Below are positions 53,916 through 62,631 of a stretch of DNA of 64,000 nucleotides, piece after piece; positions within the stretch are counted from its first letter, which is position 1, and the number at the start of each line of letters is the position of its first letter. Location: NCBI RefSeq assembly GCF_001039355.2, contig NW_019774380.1, positions 339,501 through 403,500 on the forward strand. Reading direction: 5' to 3'. The DNA is from Lingula anatina. Its lineage: Eukaryota; Brachiopoda; Lingulata; Lingulida; Lingulidae. A program made the position numbers and the translations under genes. The notes under the pieces are model-generated. The model did not search any database. It was given only the letters and a program-made list of their open reading frames with translations, and was not told the DNA's origin.

Positions 53916-54135
53916 CCCCATTTCCATAGATTTTTAGATCGATCTATCCCTGTGGGGAGTCTCACTAGATTACTGTAAGCTTGGCCGGCTTAAGAGTCTG
54001 TCCCGCCTACTAAAAGCTGCAAGGGGGTAATTAACTATGGTGCTCGCTCGGCTGACTGCAATTTAGCGTGAACCCCCCAGGGAGTTAGGTCGATCTAAAT
54101 CTTAATCTCTAGATCGATCTAAATCTCTGGGAAAG
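53916..54135. mobile_element. Repeat family A (MITE), copy 3
   Basis: About 220 bp with the family landmarks GGGGAGTCTCACTAGATTAC and CCAGGGAGTTAGGTCGATCT. The right end carries an extra AGATCGATCTAAATC unit. In the probable UNC80 3' UTR. Confidence 0.85.
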
Positions 54136-54745
54136 CACCCATACACTCCTATATTTATCCTTGGTAAATGAAGACATCATCTTGTTGTATTTATTATATA
54201 AGTTCCTTGTTTTAGTGAGACAACAATCCTCATAAACATATGTTCTGTTTCCTTTTTAGAAAAAATATTGTGACAGTTGTAATAAGTTATTCCTTCTTAA
54301 ATATCGTAGTTAGTTGCTTCTGATCGGGCTTCTTATCAAATATTAGTCAAAATGAACAGTGCAATAATTCTCTATGCTTGTTTAAAATTATGGGAAACTT
54401 AATTTATTATAGATTACTTAAATGTGTTGGGCCAGCTTTACAAACCAATATGTAATGTGATATACATTTAATGTTATACTGGTACATGTGTATTTATTAT
54501 TCTGTATTACCATAGCTCCATTTTCAACATCAAAAACACTACAGTTTGGAATCAATTAAAGTTTTAAATCTTTAAAGCTTTCATGTCTATAAAATACATG
54601 AAGTATCTGTATTTTTGCATTTAGATTATGATATTCTTTCTCTTTCCAAATGCAGGTTCAGGGGTACATGCAGTAATTTTTGGATGATATGGCATTGATG
54701 TGAAGTGGTATTGAAATGGTGGCAGTAATTGATACATATCTATGG

Positions 54746-54990
54746 GACCATTCCCACAGATATTTGGATCGATCTATCTCCCTGGGGAGTCTCACTAAAT
54801 TGCTGTCAAACTAACTGGCTTAAACATCTGTCATGCCTAGTAAAGCTATTACTATTAGGGGGTAATTATCTTTACCCCTAGCTGATTCGATAGGCGTGAC
54901 AGAAATTTAAGCCTCTTGAGCTGATGGCAATTTAGCGTGAACCCCCAGGGAGTTAGGTCGATCCAGATGGAGCGATCTAAGTATGGGAAC
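54746..54990. mobile_element. Repeat family A (MITE), copy 4 (longer variant)
   Basis: About 245 bp, the most diverged copy, with an internal stretch of about 30 bp that the others lack. Ends ACCATTCCCACAGATATTTG and GATCTAAGTATGGGAAC. In the probable UNC80 3' UTR. Confidence 0.82.
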
Positions 54991-55229
54991 CCAGTCTATG
55001 TGTAAACAGTATGTACCGGTTCAACTTACAAACTGTCCAAGCTGTATTAGTATTATGTTGTTGCCAAAAGTCTTAGGGTTATTTACAATGGTAAGGCACA
55101 GTAGGAACTATAAATCTCTATCCTCGTTACACTCTATATTTATATAATTATTTTTCTTAGACTGGTAGGATTTTATGATTCCAAGCAACTGGGATATGTA
55201 TAACTATATATTTCTGCTGTTATGTCGAA

Positions 55230-55235
55230 AATAAA
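55230..55235 (+). terminator. Candidate UNC80 poly(A) signal
   Basis: AATAAA followed within 20-40 nt by TGTATGTGTTT and GTGGGTTTGTCTT, a GT-rich downstream element. It is the last such signal before CpG-richer intergenic DNA. Confidence 0.45.
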
Positions 55236-55399
55236 CCAGTGTATGTGTTTAACATGTACTAGTGGGTTTGTCTTAACATTTATTTCTTAAACATATGAGA
55301 TTTATTGAGACTTTAATACAAATAATGTAACTAATGCTTGAGCAAAATGAGTCGAATTTGCACTGCATATGTAATTTCTTTAAATTGTTTTTTCACTGG

Positions 55400-57560
55400 T
55401 AAGTTGTGTCAGGTTCAGACAAGATGTATTCTTCCATGCGTTCGAGCCGTTACACGCGGAGAACGGTCTAAAAGGTTAACTTCCCAAACGCCTCTTATTA
55501 ACACTTAAGGTCGGTGATAGGGTTAAATACGCTTAAAATGGTGTTTTTGAGTTTTTTGTGTGTTTATATTAATCAAAAAAGTATCTAACGTTGGATGTAA
55601 TAATTTTTTATGAATTTGCATCGCAAAATGCGTCTTTTGATGAGTTTTTCAACCGGCACGCGCCCCAGTCAGGCTGACAACTAAGCCACGCCTCTGTTAC
55701 TAAGGGCCGTTGCCATGAGGGGGTCGGAGCACAGTTAATGAGTTATAAGCCGATTACGTGTGCGGTAATAGGTCATAAGTCTTACATCAGCTTAGCAGCG
55801 AAGAAGTCTAGCTAGTACACTATGGGGAAGAGAAAAGTTCGTGTTAAAAGTCCCTTTCCAGAGGAAAGAAGGAAAATTTTGAGAGTAAGGCCTATGCGTG
55901 GCGGTTGGGGAAAACCGGCCCTATTTGTTNATTTAAATGTAATTGCGTTTTTTATTAGAGAAAAAAGAATTTGTTAATATTAAAGATATAGACTAATGTT
56001 GAGTAAGAGAAGATAAGAGAAACAATGGGACGGCTAGACCACTTATTTAATATTTATGTAAGCTTTTCGGCTTATGTAAGGGACCGTCTTTATTGGTATA
56101 TGTTCATCATCCGAGACCGTCTCTGTCCGCTGCTCCTTTACCAAAACCTGTCATGATCGACCAAGCCGGTGTCACCCGTAACCTCGTCCTCGCTAACTTT
56201 TATCTAACACTCTGCATTTTTTGTAATCGGTCGCATCTCTCAAGGTTAAAGTAAAAGGTGAAAAGCCGCATTTGTAGCCAGGTATCTTCAGTAAAAGAGG
56301 AAATGCATTCTTCAAAAATTATGTCTTCTGGGACCTGTTCAATATTGAAACGCTCTGATCGCTCTCAGCAGCGGCGATATGTGGAGTTGGTCGTTGCCCA
56401 CCCATGCTTCACAGCAAAAAAATAAAAAATAAATAAAATGAATCAAGAACTTGGGATTGTTTTGCCAGGTGACCCTTGTAAATACAGTATGAAAAGGTTC
56501 ACGTATCTAAGTTACCTGTGCGTCAAACTATAGGTAAGGCCGACCTCGAGGACCCTTATAGACCTTGCGTAAGTTCTATACATTTTCAGTAGCCGTTCTT
56601 TGCATTATTTAAGTTTTAACCCGGGCAGTCAGGGTTTTCCTTAAACTAATTAATATGGAAAAACCTTTTTTGTTTAAGTTTTTTTTTCGTTTACAAAATA
56701 GGATTCTAGAAAGATAAAGAGAAAATCTGCTTAATTCAAGTATGAATGACGATTGGACGATCGTATCACCCTCGTGAACAGGCCAAGATTTTGGGGGAAT
56801 GATTTCGCCTTACGTAAGGATACCATAGTGCGTTGCGCACAAAATATTCTCGGGTGACTATACTTCATTATTAACTGCTTTTTCAGGTGCAACTCATTCC
56901 CGCAAGCAGTGTTCAGGGTAGCGGACGTACATTCGGACAGGCTTTAGGGATATAAGGAGAGAGAGGAAGACGGTCAAAGAGAAAGTCACGGAGGAGATTC
57001 TGCCTAGCCGAAGGTGATTTGAGTGACCAAGTATGTTTGCTTAAAAGATTATAACAGAAGCAGATCGATCATTTGTGTGGCTTGGGTTTATTTTTTCTTA
57101 TATGTGTAAAGAGATTTAATGACACATTATTTGCAGTTAAGTAACGCCAGAGAAAAAAATCTTAAATGTCAATAGCTTTGCGCTCCAAGTTATCATAGTT
57201 ACAGTTTGTCCGCGTGAAGTCAGAAAGCGTAGCAAGTCGGGCAGCGATTGAGTCACTAATTTGTTTCAACATTCAAAGCAAAGCAGTCGGAATTTGTATT
57301 TGTATTGCCTTTATCCTTAGCTGCCTACCAATGTTTTGAGTTGGCCTATTGTTCAATGCAAAAACAAATCGATAATTCTACATGCAGCTTACAGCCTTAA
57401 AAGAGTTGCCTAATTTAACAGTGAAACAGGCTGGTCTATTGTTGTGCGGAGTCGTTCGTTAAAATGATTTACCTTCTCAAGTACTCCTTAATGTGATAGA
57501 TAAAATGCAACGTTTAGCTGAGCTATTAATCGCCGGAAAAATACATGAGTGCGCTTTTGA
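55400..57560 (+). other. Intergenic region between UNC80 and the 4-TM gene
   Basis: CpG dinucleotides are visibly more frequent than in the UNC80 introns (for example 55430-55460 and 55655-55760), as near a promoter. It contains a candidate exon at 55822-55884. Another AG/GT-bounded stretch (56888 to about 57029) reads to an early stop. Nothing else recognised. Confidence 0.5.
55822..55884 (+). CDS. Orphan candidate first exon, unknown gene
   Basis: ATG GGG AAG AGA opens a 21-codon basic peptide, MGKRKVRVKSPFPEERRKIL plus R, ending at AGA|gtaagg, a good donor. Joining to the 57642 exon gives TAA after six codons; joining to 56888 gives a 44-residue peptide. It may be a 5' leader exon with an upstream ORF for the next gene, or a start of an unidentified transcript. 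It resembles nothing I know. Confidence 0.3.
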
Positions 57561-57562
57561 TA

Positions 57563-57641
57563 GTCACGTGACTCTAACTACCACGTGACACCTAAGCCCA
57601 TCAACTGGCATAAATATATATTGTGCCTTCCTTCTTTACAG
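57563..57641 (+). promoter_or_regulatory. Candidate promoter of the 4-TM gene: paired E-boxes and TATA-like box
   Basis: GTCACGTGAC at 57563-57572 and CCACGTGAC at 57581-57589 are CACGTG E-boxes 18 bp apart. TAAATATATAT at 57611-57621 lies about 30 bp before CTTTACAGG. Transcription could start near 57640. Alternatively TTCTTTACAG at 57632-57641 is a splice acceptor for an upstream leader exon. Confidence 0.45.
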
Positions 57642-57674
57642 GTGACAAGCCAGTCGTAACGTTCTTCCAGCAAG

Positions 57675-57848
57675 ATGAAGTTCGAAAAATTAGAGAAGAA
57701 AATTTCGAAGTTGGAGAAGTATGATCAAGTAGCCAGTGAGGCTCGTAAGGAGTTTCCCGAGTCCAAGCCGGAATTCGAGGGGGGAGAGAGGGCATATTCC
57801 AAGAAACTTAAGAAAAAGCTAGAAAAGGCTGATATGCTGAAGAAAATT
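57675..57848 (+). CDS. 4-TM gene, coding exon 1
   Basis: 174 nt, 58 codons, phase 0 out. Starts MKFEKLEKKISKLEK and ends KADMLKKI. Amphipathic, Lys/Glu-rich. Donor ATT|gtaagt. Confidence 0.9.
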
Positions 57849-57915
57849 GTAAGTTTTTAAATTTTTCATTTCCTTACACACTTGATTTGTTAAGTTTGAA
57901 TATTGCTCTCCAGTT

Positions 57916-57970
<55 letters not shown>

Positions 57971-60900
57971 TTCTGTTAGTGTTAAGCTTAACAACAATGG
58001 GCCGTTCAGGATTTACTAGAAATAAAAAAGAAGAAAATAAAAGAAAGTAGACACGTTCGAATTAAATGATTTATGAATGTAAATTGTTATTAACTATCAT
58101 ATTTTAGTACGAGGAGAAGAAGCACCGAGAATGCGATCCAGAGACTGGCCTAACTTTCAAGCAATTGAAGAAGCAGTGGAAGTTGGAAAAAAAGAAGAAC
58201 AAGCATCACAATCATCCATGGTAAATAACACCAGTGTTTGCAAATTAAGTGAGAAAAATCCTTGGCTTAAAGCTTTCCAAATGTAGTGAAAATTGAAAAA
58301 AATAGATTAAGTGCTAGTGCTACTAGAAGTGCTAGTAGTAGTAAACTTCATTTACATTAAAAGTGAAATTTGACGCATGCCTACTTAATAAAATTCACAG
58401 AGCAAATAGATGATAATAAGATTTTAGGAATCTCGGAGTACTATATGAGTTTGGTGCTAAAAATATCGGCTCTCCGAGGCGTACCAAATCGTTTTCTTAG
58501 GCTGACTTACTTCTGATAAAAGATTTTGTCGCAAGGACTCTTGTCCTTCATTGCACGGTAGCCTAATGACCTAAATCTCCGTGGCCTCGGTGTTCGCTGT
58601 TACGAGACACACTGTAGCTGTACGCTGTGGCCTTACTTAACCGGGCCACGAGAAAAAATTGGGTCAAGTTTACCTGAGGTACAACAGCTGGTTTCCCCTG
58701 CTTATTTACTTGTTGCATAAAAGTGTCTGAAAGGTAAATGAAATTTGAGACTGTGAAGCCTTAAAAGAATTGTTTTACGCGTGACTTGTGCTTGAAAAGA
58801 AATATCCATCTTTTTACATTCAAGCCTCCTGCCAGTTGGGCGTGACTTTACGTAAGTCGTAACCTTCCTGAACCAACAAATTTACACGTTTTCCGCTTAA
58901 TTCTACGTTTTGAAAAGTTCGCACGAAGGAAGGATTGTGATTACCCCCCTCCATGAATTAATAAAACTAGAGTTTTTACTTGATTAAATAATATTGGGTC
59001 TGCATGAAGCTGTTCACTGAGGCATCATCATTACAAAACTAAAACGAATAAAATGCTTTATACCGGTTCCATTGTGGATATAAATTCGAGAAATTTAGGT
59101 CAAGTTTGTCTGGGTTACAATGCTGGTCGCCTCAGCTTTTCTTATCGCGTTGCATAAAAATGTCTGAAGGTTTAATGAAATCTAAGACTGAAGTTTTTGA
59201 AGGATTGCTTTACCCGTGAGTAGTGCGTGAATCAAGATTTCCATCTTTCTACATTCATGTATTCCTGCCAGTGAGGTACGACCTTTCGTAAGTCGTAACC
59301 TTACATAATCAACACTTTAACATTCTTTCCGTTTAATTCCACGTTTTTGAAAGATTCGCCACAAAAAGCATTTTGATCAGCTCCCTCAATGAATTTATTA
59401 AACTAGACACGAAGCATTTAGATAACATTGCCAGTTAAATAAGTTTGGTGTTTTTATTTCTTTAACCATATCCCCACTGAGGACAGTAACTTCCAAAGTC
59501 ACGCAGATGATTGTGAGGACACTCCCCTCTCTCTCTCTCTCTCTCTCTCTCTCACATACACACACGCGCGCGCCCACGGACACACACACACACACGCACG
59601 GACACATACACACATCTGCAGCAACATGTTCGTTGAAATACAGTGATTTGCATGGACCTGTTCATAGATGCATCATCATTACAAAACTAAAACGTATAAA
59701 ATGCCTTCTACCGGTCCCATTGTGGATATAAATCCTAAAATTCTCTACCAGAAAATACTTTGCATTTTTAAAACAAGCTGCACAAAATGCTTTACTTCAT
59801 AAATGTTTTAGATATTAGGCATAGACAGCTTTCAGCTTAAGTCTTTTTTTAATGTGCTGATTTTTTCTAACCCTCCAGGTACGCCTGGGCTCAAATGGTG
59901 CTGGGAGGCATATCTTGTGCCATTGGAGGAGTAGCAGTGGGCTTCATGACCGGCTACTCCAAGACCGGCGTCGGCATCTGGGGAGGCATTTGTGTAAGTG
60001 TTCAGTCTCACCGGTTGGAGCTAAACAGGCTTTGCTTAGGGGTCAACCCATTTTTATTATCATTTTCATAAGTGTGGAAACCGTACGGGGGTGGGGGTTG
60101 GGGTGGGGTATTGCATTATTTACGCTTTCGAACAATAATAAAAATGTTTATTCAAAGTGCTGCCATATGTCATGATCAATTAGTTTTCCACCTTGTACTC
60201 TCTGAAGGGGTTGGCGGCGGTCGTGAAAAAATGGGTTATTTGAAGTCTTGTGAAAATGGCGATAATAATGGATGACCCTAAACCCAGACTTAGTGCGGAT
60301 TTATTATGTTTTACTTTATTACTTTGTACAAGACAAACAATCCGACAAATTAAAGGGTAGAAGTGGTAAAATTGACACCCCCCTCCACCAAAATATTTCC
60401 CACTCACCTCTTCTATATCCTAAAAGATGAAAGACTACTATCATTAGTCGCTTGTGGTGTCATTGTCAGTGTATTGTTTTAGTATTATTCATAATTCAAT
60501 ACCATATAAGGTGACCGAAACGATATGTCTAATAAAATTGATTTTCTCTATTAGATGATTATAGCAGGGACTTTTGCTAGGAAGAGATACAAGACCACCA
60601 GATCGGTAAGTCTTACCGTTACTTTTATAAAATAGGAAAAGATTACATCTTCTTATGTCGATTTTTATCTAAGGTTTTCTCGACTTTCGATAGATCCAAA
60701 AACACATCGCTATTAGTATGCGAGAATATATAATTATTAAATTTTTTTCGACTATTGGAAAAATTCAAAAATGCAATGTCATCTTTGTGGGAGTGTATAG
60801 AAAAGACTGTTTTTTTTTCAGAAACGCATCTACCAAGGACTTGCCGGTTTGTCGTTTATCTGCGCCCTACTCCTTACTGGGTTTGGAGGTAAGGAAACTT

Positions 60901-62357
60901 GAGTAAATGCATTATTAGCCATTCGTATTCTTTATTTGTTTACTGGTAAAAACAGGCCCGTGTTATAATATTTCAATACAATAACAGACTTTGTTTAACC
61001 ATTGTTCTGTTCATGTATGTAAACTTTGGCAATGTTTCAATCCCTTACGCGCTCTATGCTCGGGCTGATGTTATTATGTCACGTCTCGTAATATCTATTT
61101 TTCTGTTCGCCTTCATCGTTCACTGACTCAGGCATTTCTTATTACAGGTAAAGACACATACAGCGACTCTAGGAGAATTGCAGCTATTAATGCTGCCAAC
61201 CGCAACGCCACTACCACTATCGCAGTGAGTATAATTCAAAAGAAATTAACCCCTTGGATTAAATGAAATAATTATTTGGAGAAAATGAAATGTCCACTTA
61301 TTTTTACTTATGTTTTATTTTGTAATCATGCATTTCCTACAGGTCTATCGTCAGGCTGGATAGAACATTAAAAAATGGAATCGCACCGGCAAAAAAAAAA
61401 TGCACGTGTTCTCTGTTTGGCCATTCTCCCTTTCTTGAGAATTCAAACGTGCCTGAGACGGCGGAATAAAACAGCCCATTTCTATTTTCATTTGTTAAAA
61501 CACTCTTTCCTACTTTGGAGTAATTTCGAATAGAGTAAATTCACACGCAATCGACCTAGACACGGCTCCGATCGGCCTGCCGGAAAACAAACGGTATAAT
61601 TTAAACTTTTTAATGATATCCATTTATTTCTATAACCACAGACAAAAACACCTCTCGGATGTATAAATCCGCAACCGGGCTGAATTGGATTGAACATATT
61701 CGGGAAAATGGATATGCAAAACTTACACTCAGTTCATGTTATATTTTATTTCACTACAGCCTCCCACAACCACGATAAAGAATGTGTTGTTGCATAACGT
61801 GAACGCCACGGCCGCTCCAATCCAGAACGCAAGTACCATCAACGGTCCAGCCGTTGACACATCTGACTGGCCTTTCCACTACCACTATCCGGACATGGCC
61901 GTAAGTATAGACTTATGCATGGAACTTTAACATTTTTTAAAGATTAGTATTACCTTTCCCAGGAAAAAGGAAATTCATATGTACTTCCCTTCATACAAAA
62001 ACGTCAAATCTTAACAAGTATAGAAACCCCTTCCGTCATTCCACTCATACGTGTGTCAATATTCAAGACAAATATGTATTAAAATATTGAACTTAGTGTT
62101 GTTTCCTTTCAATTTCAGTACGTTCGTGTCCTAATTGACGTGTTGACCATGGCGGTTGGTGTCATCTACATCATGATTTTTGCCAAGTCCGCAAAAGAAA
62201 CCGTCTTAGCTCCTATTGGACCGGTAAGCATCTTGACGTTTGCAACAATTATAGCCTTTATTAGGGCGGCGCAAATTGGTAAAATGTTCACCTTTTCTGA
62301 CGTGCTGGCAAATATGTAACAACTTGAGGTTAAAGACAATGCCGGATCCGAAATCAC

Positions 62358-62405
<48 letters not shown>

Positions 62406-62631
62406 ACATTTCTTTTATAAAAACCTAGCCAAATAGACAAGAAAAATGCTGAAAATGATTTTTTTTTACATTTGCATGAATGCAGTTTAAGAAATTCACC
62501 AAATAAATTTGATCGATCTTTTCCAGTGGCCGACCCAGGGGAAGGAGACGCAGATGTCCGACCTTAGCCCAACTCATAAAGTCCACATGGAGCTCCCCCC
62601 GGCCTACACTGCGGCTGGAGAGAGCGAGTAA
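57675..62631 (+). CDS. Four-transmembrane protein with charged N-terminus and PPAY tail
   Basis: Nine exons join in frame to 948 nt (315 residues). Residues 1-95 are cytoplasmic, very Lys/Glu-rich and partly coiled-coil. Membrane segments: about 100-121, 127-142, 154-173 and 248-269. The loop between the third and fourth (174-246) is extracellular by this topology and has sequons at N193, N214 and N222. The C-terminus carries PPAY at 305-308, a class I WW-domain ligand often used for NEDD4-type ubiquitin ligases. Start ATG has A at -3 and no competing upstream in-frame ATG in the exon. The layout (short loop, then a large glycosylated loop before TM4) recalls MS4A/CD20-like tetraspans, but I see no diagnostic motif, so the family is open. 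Confidence 0.88.
57915..57972 (+). repeat. (TTTA)n microsatellite
   Basis: About 14 TTTA units in the first coding-region intron, not at the splice site. Confidence 0.95.
58108..58220 (+). CDS. 4-TM gene, coding exon 2
   Basis: 113 nt, phase 0 to 2. Encodes YEEKKHRECDPETGLTFKQL then KKQWKLEKKKNKHHNHP; basic stretch next to the membrane. Confidence 0.9.
58661..59735 (+). repeat. Diverged tandem duplication in 4-TM gene intron
   Basis: GGTCAAGTTT...TGTTGCATAAAAGTGTCTGA...ATTGTGGATATAAAT at 58661-59092 recurs at 59098-59735 with about 20-30% visible divergence. The second copy carries an inserted (TC)n(CA)n tract at 59525-59610. Both copies keep CGTAAGTCGTAACCTT and CATCATCATTACAAAACTAA. Confidence 0.85.
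59879..59993 (+). CDS. 4-TM gene, coding exon 3 (TM1 and start of TM2)
   Basis: 115 nt, phase 2 to 0. Encodes MVLGGISCAIGGVAVGFMTG, a Gly-rich membrane segment, then VGIWGGIC. Confidence 0.93.
60555..60605 (+). CDS. 4-TM gene, coding exon 4 (end of TM2)
   Basis: 51 nt, phase 0 to 0. Encodes MIIAGTFARKRYKTTRS: end of TM2 and a basic cytoplasmic loop, consistent with the positive-inside rule. Confidence 0.9.
60822..60888 (+). CDS. 4-TM gene, coding exon 5 (TM3)
   Basis: 67 nt, phase 0 to 1. Encodes KRIYQGLAGLSFICALLLTG then FG. Confidence 0.92.
61148..61224 (+). CDS. 4-TM gene, coding exon 6 (extracellular loop)
   Basis: 77 nt, phase 1 to 0. Encodes KDTYSDSRRIAAINAANRNA then TTTIA, with the sequon N-A-T. 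Confidence 0.92.
61343..61485 (+). CDS. 4-TM gene, alternative terminal exon (truncated isoform)
   Basis: TTTCCTACAG precedes GTC TAT CGT CAG GCT GGA TAG, in frame after exon 6 (phase 0), giving a six-residue tail VYRQAG. AATAAA follows at 61465-61470. A transcript ending here would encode about 205 residues with three membrane segments, no large loop remainder, no TM4 and no PPAY. Coding ends at 61363; the rest is UTR. Confidence 0.55.
61465..61470 (+). terminator. Intronic poly(A) signal for truncated isoform
   Basis: AATAAA about 100 nt after the alternative TAG. The downstream T-rich sequence (CATTTCTATTTTCATTTGTT) is compatible with cleavage near 61490. Confidence 0.5.
61760..61900 (+). 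CDS. 4-TM gene, coding exon 7 (extracellular loop)
   Basis: 141 nt, phase 0 to 0. Encodes PPTTTIKNVLLHNVNATAAP and DTSDWPFHYHYPDMA, with sequons N-A-T and N-A-S. Confidence 0.92.
62119..62223 (+). CDS. 4-TM gene, coding exon 8 (TM4)
   Basis: 105 nt, phase 0 to 0. Encodes VRVLIDVLTMAVGVIYIMIF then AKSAKETVLAPIGP. Confidence 0.93.
62364..62408 (+). repeat. (CT)n(CA)n microsatellite
   Basis: Compound dinucleotide tract in the last intron of the 4-TM gene. Confidence 0.95.
62527..62631 (+). CDS. 4-TM gene, terminal coding exon 9
   Basis: 105 nt including TAA. Encodes QMSDLSPTHKVHMELPPAYT and AAGESE. PPAY is the WW-ligand motif. Confidence 0.92.
   Translation, partial: WPTQGKETQMSDLSPTHKVHMELPPAYTAAGESE

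Larger units (their letters stand above)
52747..55255 (+). other. UNC80 3' UTR and flank, probable
   Basis: No further coding exon follows the TAA. AATAAA occurs at 53305-53310 and at 55230-55235, the latter followed by GT-rich sequence, so a 3' UTR of up to about 2.5 kb is plausible. It holds a 173-bp MITE, a 138-bp tandem duplication and two family A repeats. Which poly(A) site is used is inference. Confidence 0.5.

Noticed and set aside
56888-57029. Possible exon between TTTTTCAG and CCAA|gtatgt
   Set aside because: Reads into a TAA after 23 codons from the orphan exon and has no recognisable protein; kept only as a possible non-coding leader exon.
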